DNA of 64,000 nucleotides from Areca catechu (lineage: Eukaryota; Streptophyta; Magnoliopsida; Arecales; Arecaceae): assembly GCA_021397845.1 (NCBI GenBank), contig CM038049.1:100842877-100906876 (forward strand), written 5' to 3'. The position numbers and the translations under genes are program-made. Position 1 is the first letter of the stretch. Each line of letters opens with the position of its first letter. The notes below the pieces were generated by a model, which had not been told where the DNA came from, did not search any database, and was given only the letters and a program-made list of their open reading frames with translations. Below are positions 32,516 through 43,429 of the stretch, piece by piece.

Positions 32516-34245
32516 TCAAGCTTTCTTAAGTCCTTGCAGGTTAGTATGAGTGGTTCCTTTAGGAACCCAAATCATTTTCACTTTACTTTTAATTTTCTTT
32601 TTCAAATTATATTCAAAAGCTTTATGACCAACCCCATTACAAGAATAACAAATAACTTTAGATTTTTGAAAAGATGCAAATGTTGAAACTTTTGAAGCAG
32701 AAGGTTTTAGAGCTGAGAACTTCAATACATATGTTTTTGGAGCTAAAAATTTATTTGCATTCATTGAATTTTAGCCACTTCCAGCTCTATTATTTGAATC
32801 TCTTTGATTTTTCAAAATCAACTCAAGCTTATTTGAACTCAAAGTTAATTTGTCAACTAAGGGCTTGAGTCGACTCATTTCATTTTGCAAACTTTTGCTC
32901 TTTTCAAGATATTCATTCTTTAAAGCTTGCAAAACATTGCATTTTTCAGAAATACTATTTAATTCTTTTTGTAAAATTCTATTCTTTTCTAAAATCTCTT
33001 CCTTTTCTTTTATCAAAGTATCACAATTATTTTTCAAAGCCTTATTTTTTAAACTTGCCTTTTTATATTCTAACAAAAGCTCATAAAATGTAGTATTTAA
33101 TTCTTCATATATAAATTCATCATTAGGTTCAGGAGACATTACCTCATCTTCGAGTCCCATGAAATATATATTTGCAGTTTTGGATGTCTCTTCCTCTTCA
33201 TTTGATATGGATTCGTCACTGTCGCTCCACGTAGCAACCATCGCTTTCTTCTTCTTTTTCTTGTATCCTTTCTTTAATGTGGGACAATCTGAACGATAAA
33301 GCCCCAGCTTCTTGCACTCATAGCATATCGGTTGTTGCTCTTGGTCTTTTTCTTTATCCTTCTCCTTCTCTTGCTATGTTCTCCCTTTCTAAGGTTTTTC
33401 TTCCAATACCTTAACTTTTTCCTACCCATAAATCTTTTGAGTCTTTTCATGACTAGAGCAATATCATCATCTTCAAGTTCTTCATTTGAGGAGGGGCTTT
33501 CTTCTTCTATCTCTTCTTTTTGTTTCTTTAATTCTGCTGCAGCTTTGAAGGCTATTGATTTTTTCTTTTTATTATTGTTCTCGCTGCGGTGTTGCATTGT
33601 AAGCTCATATGTGATTAATAATTCAAGAAGCTCATCCAATTGTAGCGTGTTTAGATCCTTTGCCTCTTGAATAGCAGTGACCTTCGGATCCTATTTATCC
33701 GGTAGTGATCTTAAATTTTTTTGCACAAGGTCTGCATTTGAATAAATCTTGCCAAGACTCTTTAAACCATTAATAATATATGTAAATCTTGAGAACATGG
33801 CAGATATTGTTTCATTGGGCTCCATCTTAAATAATTCATAACTATGTACAAGAATATTGATTTTTGAAGTCTTAACTTGAGAGGTTCCTTCATGGGTTAC
33901 TTCAAGTTTATCCAAAATTTCTTTTGCAGACATGCAAGTAGAAATCTAATTAAACTCGTTAGCATCCAAAGTATAATACAAGAGATTCATTGCTTTGACA
34001 TTCAATTCACCCATCTTCATGTCATATTCATTCCATTCCTCTTCAGGTTTTGGGATGTCTATGCCATCAACCTTTTTTGTGGATGTGTGAGGTTCTTTTA
34101 GGATAACTTTTCATAATTGAAAATCTACTGCTTGAATATAAATCTTCATTCGTGCTTTCCAGTAGGCATAATTAGTGCCTATAAAAAATGGAGGTCTATT
34201 TGTGGATTGGCCTTCGACCAAAGAGGTACTCATAGTATTTGCCAT
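32516..34245 (-). pseudogene. Sirevirus H gag
   Basis: The minus-strand ATG at 34245 begins MANTMSTSLVEG, followed by a segment with RPPFFIGTNYAYWKARMK, a capsid region 33691-33933, a Glu/Lys-rich region 33274-33639, a coiled-coil-like segment 32771-33241 (LKNKALKNNCDTLIKEKEEI) and a knuckle CYSCNGVGHKAFEY in which the last Cys is replaced by Tyr. In-frame stops occur at Trp positions (for example near 34127 and at 33691), consistent with G-to-A decay. Not functional. Confidence 0.8.
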
Positions 34246-34282
34246 AGATCTTTTCTTTAGAAAATAGATTACAGAGACACTA

Positions 34283-34293
34283 CTCTGATACTA
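34283..34293 (-). promoter_or_regulatory. Degenerate primer binding site of Sirevirus H
   Basis: The minus strand reads TAGTATCAGAG next to the LTR, the tRNA-Met site with one change. Confidence 0.65.
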
Positions 34294-34295
34294 GT

Positions 34296-35740
34296 TGTTG
34301 TCCAGTTGGCCAACCCAAGAGTGGAGGTAAATTGGGTTTGAAAACTTTTTCCATAAATATGTGCTCTTTAGAAATCTTAGTGTGGTAGTGAGGTGAATTA
34401 GGAATTAAATGCAGAAGGAAGAGAAAGAACACAAACAAACAATCACAAATACCATAAATTTTATAATGATTTGGAGCAACCCAGCTCCTACGTCCACTAT
34501 CCAAGATACCACTTGGAATTTTCACTATATTCACCATGAAATACAACCAGTTTGTTTTAACCCGGGCTCACAAACCAAAACCCAATCTTGGTTTTACTCC
34601 GGGATCACCAAGAACCAATATAGTGTTAATTTTTTCTGGCTCACTAACAACCCAAACTTGATTTTCAAGGCTCACCAAAAACTTTAAATAATACCCAAGC
34701 GATAGCCCCTGTTGTACTTGGAACAACTCAAACTAAGAGTTACAAAAGAAAGCAACACTAATGACAAACCAAACTTTATCAGATGGTTGTAGTTGATGCT
34801 CTTTGAGCAACCTTCTTGATTGCTCCTTTAATGCTCTTTAAGGCTTCCAAGCTTCTCTAATAAATAACTCAAGAGAATGATTGGAGTTTGATGAAGTCTT
34901 GAGTTCTTCCTTGAATGCTCTCTTTGGATATTCAATGCACTTCTTAAAAAAACTATTCAAAACTCATTCAAATCCATCATTTATAGCTCTCCTAACTGTT
35001 CCTAGCTGAAAATAGCCATTGTAGTACCTTGGGAGTCGAAATATAGCCGTTGGAGTACTTTTTGGATTCAAAAAATCAATTCTGGAACTAGTCATTATGC
35101 TTCAGAAAACTGGGATTTGAGTAAGCTCGGATTCTCAGACATGTTAAATCTACACTCTGGTCGAGTCGACTCTTCTCAATCGAGTCAGCTTGCCTGATTA
35201 GTTTTCTCAAAACTAAAATTTCAATCACTCTGGAAGAGTCAGCTTGGTTGCTCAATGAGTCGGCTCGGATGATTGGTTTTAGAAAACTGAACTTTGGATA
35301 CTCTAGATGAGTCGGCTCTAGCTTCATCAAGTCGGCTCGGTTGTCTGTGTACCTAAAACCTTTGTGCCATGCCAAAATAATGAGTCGGCTCTATCCTTTG
35401 AGTAGGCTCGAGTGATCTTTATCCAAAAGCTGCCAAACTTTTCCAGATTTCTTCCAAAGACTTTCCAACTTCTTCTAAATCTAATCTAAGTAATTTAAAC
35501 TTAAGAATTACATAAAATTGGCCCTTTTTTACAGGAATACATAAATAATTTTTTTGGGCTCTTCAATATATGAATATTTTCACAAAGAAACTTGATATAT
35601 TACAACAATTTTAGAGTTGTAGGAGGAATGGCTGTGCATTTGAATCATCCTACAAAAACTTCTAAAATAGTTGAAAAGAGTTAGTATCAAATATATGCTC
35701 CAATATTTTGTTATCATCAAAATCATTCCAAGGGTCAACA
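34296..35740 (-). repeat. 5' LTR of Sirevirus H
   Basis: 1445 bp, TGTTGTCCAGTTGG...GGGTCAACA on the plus strand, homologous along its length to 36220-37685. Contains repeated GAGTCGGCTC-type motifs at about 35150-35410. Confidence 0.85.
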
Positions 35741-36219
35741 AGGTTGGTTTGTAAGGGAGGTGGATATGATGCTTGCTAAACCTTATCTTCAAATAATGGG
35801 CTATAGTTAATTAAAGAAGGTTGATAATGGGGATAGGGCTGATCATAATAGGGTGTATCTATGAACAAAGATCCTTGGGTTGCCGGGATAACCACTAGGT
35901 GTGTTGCCATGAAATGTCTGGTTGAGCCCCCTAACCTGAATTATAAGCATTAAAGTATAGATTATCTCTTGAGTTGTAGGCCAATTGGGTTTGATCTTGA
36001 TAGACTTAGTCATACCTAAACTCAAAATGTTGGTACATGGTTAGGCACTCACTCTTAAAGTAAGTGGGACTCGAATAAAGTTGGTATGCTGGGAGAAAGG
36101 GTACTTTACTATAAGGATTCATTCTCGTGGCTCTGATTTAGTCTATCAGATTATTCTGATCATTCAGAATGCAATCAAAGTTTTAGATCAGAGTAATCCT
36201 TATTTATTTATATATATAT
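35741..36219. other. Unassigned 479-bp interval between two Sireviruses
   Basis: Not matched to any element in the window. AT-rich, ending in TATATATAT. On the minus strand a 60-codon frame (35843-36025) with FHGNTPSGYPGNP and a neighbouring Tyr/Pro-rich reading could be a decayed protein, but I cannot name it. It may be target DNA that predates the insertions or a piece of an older element. Confidence 0.5.
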
Positions 36220-37685
36220 TGTTGCCTAGTTGGCCAACCCAAGAGGGGGGGTGAATTGGATTTGAAAACTTTTTCACAAATATGTGCCTTTTGAAATCTT
36301 TGTGTGGTGAGTAAAGTGCAAGAGGTATTGTGTGCGGAAGCTAATAAGTATGCAAAGATGAAAACAATCATAAACATCATAATTTATAGTGGTTCAGAGT
36401 AACCCAACTCCTACATCTACTATCCAAGATATTGCTTGGAATTTCCACTATATGCACCCTCGAAATACAGTAGGATTATTTTCACGGGCTCACAATCCAA
36501 AATCCAAACTTGGTTTTAAATCGGGATCACCAAAAACTCAATATACTATTAGTTTTTTCGAGCTCACTAACAACCCACTCTTGATTTTCAAAGGCTCACC
36601 AAGAACCTTTACAAACCCAAGTTACAGTCCCTGCTGTACTTGGAACAACTTAAATTAAGAGTTTAAAAAATAGAGCAACTCTATAACAAACCGAACATTA
36701 TCGAGTGGTTGCAGTTGTAGCTCTTGAGAAGCCCTCTTGATTGCTCTTTAAATGCTCTTCAAGACTTCAAGATTCTTCAATAAATACCTCAAGAATCAGA
36801 TGAAAGTTTGGTGCAGTCTTGAGTGCTTCCTTGAATGCTCTCTTGAGTGTTCTCTCAAATATTCATTAAAAGCTCACTAACCTCTTGAAAAGTTGCTCAA
36901 ATCCTTTATATATAATGTTTTGAATTGAATCCAAGTGAATATAACCATTGTAGGCCATTGGGATTTGAAAAATGAATGTTGGAACACTTTTTAGATTCAA
37001 AAAGAGAGTTCTGGAACTAGCCGTTACATGCCTGGAACAGTCATTTGAGTCGGCTCGGATGGGTCAAGTCGTCTTGGATGGGTCGAGTCAGCTCGGTTCC
37101 TCAATTGAGTCGGCTCTTCAGTCTTGAGTCAGCTCAGATTCATAAAACTGTTGAATCTTCACTCTGGATGAGTCGGCTCTTCTAAATCGAGTAGGCTCAG
37201 ATTTTCATAACTTATTTTACACACTCTAGAGGAGTTGGCACTTCTCAGTCGAGTCGGTTCGGATTCCAACATGCCAGAAAGCTTGGTGCCATGCCATGGA
37301 TTGAGTCGACTCTTCTACTTTGAGTTAGCTCGAGTAACTTTTGCCAAAAATTTTCCAAACTTCTCTAGATTGCTTCCAAAAGTTTCCAACCAACTTTCAA
37401 GGCTTTTTGACTTCTTCAAAGCCTATTCTAAGAAATTTAAACTTACAAAATACAAGGAATCGGCTCACTTTAGTGAATACATTTGTGATTTTGCTTTGGG
37501 CTCTATACATCATGAAATTTTTCATAAAATAAAATTGACATACATCAATAAAATCAAAATTGTAGGAAGAGTGATTGTTCATTCAAATCATCCTACAAAA
37601 ACTTACAAAAATACTTGAGAATTGTTAGTAATCAAATGCATGCTCTAATATTTTGTTATTATCAAAATCATTCCAAGGGTCAACA
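36220..37685 (-). repeat. 3' LTR of Sirevirus G
   Basis: 1466 bp, TGTTGCCTAGTTGG...GGGTCAACA on the plus strand, homologous to 34296-35740. Several GAGTCGGCTC/GAGTCAGCTC motifs lie at 37045-37330. Confidence 0.85.
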
Positions 37686-37700
37686 ATCTCCCCCTTTTTG
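37686..37700 (-). promoter_or_regulatory. Polypurine tract of Sirevirus G
   Basis: The minus strand reads AAAAAGGGGGAGAT directly before the LTR. Further tract-like runs lie upstream at about 38312 (AAAAAGGGGCAAT) and 38385 (TTAAGGGGGAGTG). Multiple tracts are a known Sirevirus trait. Confidence 0.8.
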
Positions 37701-37837
37701 ATGATGACAAAACACTGAGCATGGAAAAACTTTATAGTTAGAGTATATGAATAATTAAATGTATCAATGTAACTGTGTATGATTAAAATTGATGTATATC
37801 CATATATATCAATATGTATCAAGAATGTATTAGATAG

Positions 37838-38240
37838 TATCAAAGCTTATCAAACATATTAGAGCTCATGAGAAATGTCAGAGCTTTTGTAGTAGATCCA
37901 ATAGGTATGAGAGTTAACAATTATTAAAAGCTTTTTTTTCTTAAAATGAATTTAGATCAACAATATATCAAGACTATCAGTATGTATCAGAGCTATTGAA
38001 GGCAATATAGAAAAATGTCTTAGAGCTAATATTGGTACCAAAATATGTCAAGGCTAATTTCCAAATTTTAGAGATGTATCAAGGTTAATTCAAATGTATC
38101 AGAGCTAAGCTCAAAAGCATCCAAATGTATCAGAGCTATTCCATATTCAAATATATCAGAGCTTCAAAAATTTAGAGATGTATCAAGGTTAATTCAAATG
38201 TATCAGAGCTAGGTTCAAAAGCATTCAAATGTATCAGAGA
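37838..38240 (-). repeat. Array of TATCAGAGCT motifs in the Sirevirus G 3' region
   Basis: Exact TATCAGAGCT (plus strand) at 37985, 38097, 38128, 38154 and 38201, plus near copies at about 37838, 37856, 37876, 38018 and 38231. In the sense RNA this is AGCTCTGATA, the same as the initiator tRNA-Met 3' region and complementary to the primer binding site of this family. Confidence 0.75.
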
Positions 38241-38667
38241 TATTAAAGTTATATGAATCAGAGGTATTAAAATGATTTCTTCCCATTTTCCATGCACATC
38301 ATTAATATCATTGCCCCTTTTTGTCATTAATCAAAAAGGATTATTTTTGAAAAAAAGTCTTTATATTTCTCAACAACACTCCCCCTTAATATTAAATTTT
38401 GAAATAGAATTAGAACATTAAGAAGATTTAAGATAATTTCACCTTCTAATAGAATTTTTCAAATTGAAACTCTTCATTAAAATTTTCTTGAAGTGTTATT
38501 CCATTTTTTGAGATTTAATTAAAGAGATCATGCATAGAAACAAGAAAGTAATGTACACAATGATTTGAAAATAGACATTTCATTACTTTTGATAAGAGGT
38601 ACAATGCATCAAAATGTACTACAAGATACATCCAATAAGCGGAAACAACAACAAAAATATATGAGTA
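38241..38667 (-). other. Non-coding 3' region of Sirevirus G
   Basis: AT-rich stretch between the third ORF and the motif array. Holds two polypurine-like runs and no supported gene. Confidence 0.5.
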
Positions 38668-40252
38668 CTACTCTTCTTCTTTACTAGAAGAAGAACCTAT
38701 CTCTAGTATAGTGGAAGAGGTCATAATCTTCAATGGCTTGAACCTAAGATCTCTAGATCTAGTCCTTGTGGGAACCTTTGGTACTTTGAATTTTTGTTTT
38801 GGCCTAGATTTGGGTTTTGTGCTAATAGGTACAGGCTCAGTTTTAGTATCAAAAGGTATGCTAGGCTCAGCTGTAGATGGTGGAGGCTGTGAAGCAAGTG
38901 GCGATGGCTCTCTGGCAAAAGGAGGAGGTGGAGACTGAGTAGGTGGCAGCCTAGAAGTTGATGCTCTAGAAGCCTCAACTGTAGATGACAATCTCAACAA
39001 GAATACCCAAATTGTGTAGCAAGTCAGTCTGCTGGGTACCAAAAGCATCTGCAGCTCCTCTGAGTCATCCAAAGTCTAAACGTAGGTCTCTAATATCTGC
39101 ATGAACATCATCATGCGCCTGCTAACGTGCCTCTGCTGACCCCATCCTCAAAGTGAGCACTCTCATCTCTCCCCTGAACTCCTAGAGCCCTTGATCCACA
39201 GTCTGATGTAACTCATCAAACATGGATCTTAAGGTGCCTGTTAGTGTGTCAGTGAAGCGAGTGAGCTGCTCAGAAATGTCAAAGTGGGTGGTAGTCGATG
39301 CTGTAGGTGCTGATGGAGCAACTGAAGGTCCTGGTGGAGTCTTAGGACTACCAGGCTATCTCTATGACTGTCTCTGCTCCTCAGTCTCATCATCACCATC
39401 ATCCCTATCAATAGCAGCAGTCCCAGCCAACTGTGCAGTCTCATCATCATCAGAGTTTGAGTCTGTGTCATGAGCCACTCTCTGTCCAGACATCTTTTTC
39501 ATCCAAACCCCTTCTACTTGGTGATAACCCATCCGATGGAGGGACTTCACCGAGTATTTGTGTGGTGTAGTGGACAACCGTCCTCACTAGTAAATCAATC
39601 CCAGACTCCTGAAAGAGTAAGGTGAACACCATGCCATAGGGTAGGCAGGACTTCACCCTCCTCGTAGCCTCTTTCATCTGAACAAGCATGATAAAAGGAA
39701 GATTGAGGGCCTCCCCCTTAATCAAGCATCTCATAAATACTAGATCATGCTCGCTCACCCAGTCAAATCGGCCTATTCTTGGAAAAAATATCCGACTGAT
39801 CATGTTGTGCAATAATCTCATCTCCAAAGATAGCGTATTTGCATGAACATTGCAAATTTCATCCACATTCCTTCTTTCAAAATTTGTTCTAAGTGTTTTC
39901 TTTTTATCCTTTAAAACCAAGTGATGTAGTCCCTCTATGGGCATCTGTAATACTCTTCCAAGTTTGTCCTCATCAACAATCATCCGAACACCCTTGATAG
40001 TAGACTCTATCTGATACTCTCCCAAAGATAGATTTTCAAAGAAGCTCCTCACCAGATTAGGATATGTGAGAGTATCCAATGAACAGAAATAACTCCAACC
40101 CTGATTGTTTATCCAATATCCTATCCTCAGCCCTAATTCTTCAAGAAATGAAAAGTCTATTCTTCTTCCACTGGTAACAAGGCGATTGGCCATGGAGATT
40201 ACCTTTCTGGGTGGTTTGGATCAACGCGCCTCGACCTCTTTCGAACAGCCAT
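38668..40252 (-). pseudogene. Third ORF of Sirevirus G (plant transposon protein family, broken)
   Basis: The core is an open 241-codon frame, 40193-39468, containing FLEELGLRIGYWINNQGW, YPNLVRSFFENLS, DEDKLGRVLQMPIEG, LLHNMISRIFFPRIGRFD, GEALNLPFIML and LPYGMVFTLLF. I recognise this as the domain usually annotated 'putative plant transposon protein'; its biochemical role is unknown. Upstream, out of frame, the ATG at 40252 gives a basic start MAVRKRSRRVDPN that probably belonged to the same protein. Downstream, 39072-38668 holds a Pro/Ser-rich then Lys/Arg-rich tail ending in SSSSKEEE. Frameshifts separate the three parts. It lies 369 bases after the pol stop on the same strand, the position of the extra ORF of some Sireviruses. 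No signal peptide or membrane segment is evident, so an envelope role is not supported. Confidence 0.65.
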
Positions 40253-40620
40253 TCTCAGTGCCATAGGTAGGAATCAAAAGTGGGAGAAGGGTTTGAAGGA
40301 ATCTAAGGTGGGGTAGAAGTGGTTTTAAGTTTTGGAGAGGATTTTCTATTCCATGGCTAGGATTTGAAAGATCAGGCATGTGCCCTAGATTTCGGGTCCT
40401 ATGGGTTATATATAAAAATAGTCACCTCGATAACTGAGTCGGCTCGACCTAAGCATTTCTACTCGAGTCGACTTGAACCAAAACTCTCAAAAAGGTTCTA
40501 AAAAGCTTTAAAAAGTTTTCTAATGAAAGTACACTAGGTAAGGTAGTCATTCTCCTTAAATTGATGAAGGAGATTTTCTAGATAATTTTCCTTAATTTAG
40601 AAGAAATTAGGTCAAAAATT
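40253..40620 (-). other. Spacer between pol and third ORF of Sirevirus G
   Basis: About 370 bases without an ORF. Carries GAGTCGGCTCG and CGAGTCGACTT at about 40436-40475, the same motifs as in the LTR. A subgenomic promoter or splice acceptor might lie here, but none is recognisable. Confidence 0.4.
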
Positions 40621-41837
40621 CTATAACGGGTCACATAAACCAAATTCTCCTCTAATCATTTGAAATCTTTCTTTATTAAGTGGCTTAGTAAAGATGTCAG
40701 CAAGTTGATTTTCTGTTGAAATAAATTCAAGTTCAATAGTTTCATTTTGTACATGATCCCTAATAAAGTGATGTCTAATTTCTATATGTTTTGTTCTTGA
40801 ATGCTGAATTGGATTCTTTGTCAGATTAATAGAACTTGTATTATCACATTTGATAGGAATTTTTGTTTGAATAATACCAAAGTCTTCTAGTTATTGCTTA
40901 ATCCAAAGTACTTGTGCACAACAACTCCCTACAGCTATGTACTTTACTTCAGCAATAGACAGTGCTACAAAGTTTTGTTTCTTACAGTGCCTGAAATTAA
41001 GTTCAACCCTAGAAATTGATAAGTATCGTAGTGCTTTTTCTATCAATTTTACATCCACCATAATTAGCATCAGAAAATTTAATTAAATTCAATGAAGATT
41101 GCTTAGAATACCATAGACCAAGATTACTTGTTCCTTTTAGATATTTTATAATTCTTTTAACAGCAAGTATATGTGATTTCTTTAGGATTTGATTGAAATC
41201 TAGCACATATACATACACTGAACAAGATATCAGGTCTACTAGCAGTTAAATACAACAGTGATCCGATCATACCTTGATAAAGCTTTTGATCAATGTTGTG
41301 GCCATCTTCATGTTTGTATAGTCTGCAGGATGGGCTCATGGGTCTGCTTATTTTCTTAGATGATTCCATACCAAACTTCTTAATAATTTCCTTGATATAC
41401 TTTGCTTGGTTAATGAAAATTCCTTCCTTTGTTTGCTTAATTTGGAGTCCGAGAAAGTAGGTCGGTTCACCCATCAAGCTCATCTCAAATTCGCCCTGCA
41501 TAAGCTCAGCAAATTCTCTACATAACTCTATATAACTAACATATCATTTTCTTTCTTCTTAATAAATAATGTTATGTCTACATTGCCTCTAACAAAATTA
41601 TTTTCAAGCAAGAATTTGCTTAATCTATCATACCATGCTCTAGGTGCCTGTTTTAATCCATACAATGCTTTGTTAAGTTTGAAAACATGATTTGGAAAAG
41701 CATGATTTTTAAAACCTGGTGGTTGTTTTACAAAAACTTCTTCTAAAATAAAATCATTAACAAATGCACTTTTTACATCCATTTAAAATGATTTGAAATT
41801 CATGTAGCCAGCAAATACAAGTAATAATCTAATGGCT
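40621..41837 (-). pseudogene. Sirevirus G RT (C-terminal part) and RNase H
   Basis: From the element B insertion site the minus strand reads into MDVKSAFVNDFILEE and LYGLKQAPRAWYDRL (41782-41528). The frame then breaks where the YVDD box should be; the box is missing through a small deletion near 41525. GEFEMSLMGEPTYFLGLQIK follows (41501-41157), then DFNQILKKSH and LGLWYSKQSS (41218-41009) and a damaged RNase H. The tail DIFTKPL ends at a TAG at 40621-40623. Inactive. Confidence 0.8.
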
Positions 41838-41842
41838 TCTAG

Positions 41843-43414
41843 TGGTGCGGGCACCAGGATCAGACAAAGATTACTGGGTCCAATCTGGTTTGCTGATTAG
41901 GATTTCTGAGTCCTGTAGTCCTTTGTAATGTGTCACTTGAGTCTTGTAATATAAGTGAGCCAATTGAGTCCTGTAATAAAGTGGGACATGTGAGTCCAGT
42001 TGAGTTTTGTCCTAAGTCAAGAGTCTTGTAATGTCACTCAAGCCAAGAGAAGAGTCATCAGGCTAGAAGATTCACCAGGCCCCCTCACTAGAGCAGAGCA
42101 TCAAACATCTGGATCCCTACCCAGGCCTTCCCCAGCAAGGTGCCCTAATAGTGGGCCTTTTCATGCCGCCTAGCCCAAGGATGGGCGCCCCTTCTAGTTT
42201 GTGCCATTCCCCAGCCCAGCACCCTTCCTAGTCCACACTAACAGGCACCCTCAAGCCCATCAGCACCCCCAAAACCATCAAGGTTGGCGCCCTTTCTCCA
42301 AGCCCTTGGTGCACCAGATTTTCATTATGGCACCCCCCCAACCCAAGTCCTCCAAAGCTGGTGCCCCAGCCCAAGAAGAAGCCTGTAGTTGACCAAGTCC
42401 ACCAGGGTTGCTTGGCCCTCAAGTCATGTATTCCCAGTCTGTATTGGAGTCCAGGAACCTAGGTGAATCTATAAATACCCACCCCTCCCCTCTTGTAAAA
42501 TTAACTTTGCTTATGAAATAAAATATTGAGAGAATTCTGTGTAATTATTGTTCCTCCAATTGGAGTGGGTGTGAGACCCGAGTGCTTTCTTATTCTTGTG
42601 TGAAAATCCTATCCCTAGATTCTCCATCCCAACCATCAAACCCTAGCCGCCCTAGCCTTCTTTCATCAAACCCTAAGATGCCCAAACACCAAACCCTTGG
42701 CCACCACCCATCTCCCTTCTTCCATTAAACTCGCCAACCCTAATTCCATCCTAACCTTGGCCGCCCCTTCCACCTCCCTTCCAGGCAATCCCAGGCCTCC
42801 AGGCCACCCCTCCCTCCAACCCCTCCAAGCATCCTACCTGCTGCCAGGCTGACCTCCAAGCAAGCCAGGCATCCTCCTCCCCAAGCAGGCCACCAGCCAC
42901 TTCTTTCTCCCCCTCTTACCTTTCTTACAATTTCTTTTTGAGTTCATATTTTTTTTATTACCTATTGACCTAACCCATGACGTGTGCAGGATCATTCTGG
43001 TGAACACCTCCAAGGAAGAGGCCCTCCTTGCCTACTAGACCGACTGAAGAAAAGCTAGCTGATCTGCGGGATAGAAGGCTGATCATCCAGGCACCAATCT
43101 GGAGTGTTAAGCGACCCTGTCTACGGCAAGATCAACCATCGTTGCCAGGTAAACACCCAACCCCTCTCCTAAGTTCTGATTTTTTGAAGGTACGCTATCC
43201 TAATCAAGGGTTTCTCAACCCTTGAGGTCCTATCTTTTATTACTCTGTATGATTCTAACTATGGGTATAGTAGACTTGTCGTTACATATTTTTCTGCTGA
43301 ACTTTGAAATTTTTCGAGATTTTAACCTCAGATTTAAGTTCAAAAAAAATCCAAAAAAAAATAGTTTACTATTATTTTCTACATACATATCATCCCTAGA
43401 GTCATCCTACATCA
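41843..43414 (+). repeat. 5' LTR of element B
   Basis: TGGTGCGGGCACCA...CCTACATCA. TATA box TATAAATA at 42470. The small ORFs inside are not conserved with the other LTR as proteins. Confidence 0.9.
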
Positions 43415-43417
43415 GTT

Positions 43418-43429
43418 TGGTATCAGAGC
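43418..43429 (+). promoter_or_regulatory. Primer binding site of element B
   Basis: TGGTATCAGAGC, perfect tRNA-Met type, three bases after the LTR. Confidence 0.9.

Larger units (their letters stand above)
31117..35740 (-). mobile_element. Sirevirus-like copia H, 5' part, minus strand
   Basis: 5' LTR 34296-35740, mutated primer site at 34283-34293, gag from 34245, then protease and integrase down to 31117, where copia F interrupts. RT and RNase H would lie off-window to the left. Integrase wording (LLHMDLFGPTRT, SRFTWV) and the gag (EGTSQVK, SYELFKMEPNETI) are those of the SIRE/Maximus lineage. Confidence 0.85.

Noticed and set aside
33332..33670. Plus-strand Phe/Ser-rich 112-codon ORF
   Set aside because: Antisense shadow of the Lys/Glu-rich gag of Sirevirus H.
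38711..38938. Plus-strand ORFs opposite the Sirevirus third ORF
   Set aside because: They are shadows of the Pro/Ser-rich minus-strand tail.
39468..40193. Viral envelope gene in Sirevirus G
   Set aside because: No signal peptide, transmembrane helix or cysteine pattern. The motifs fit a plant transposon protein family instead.
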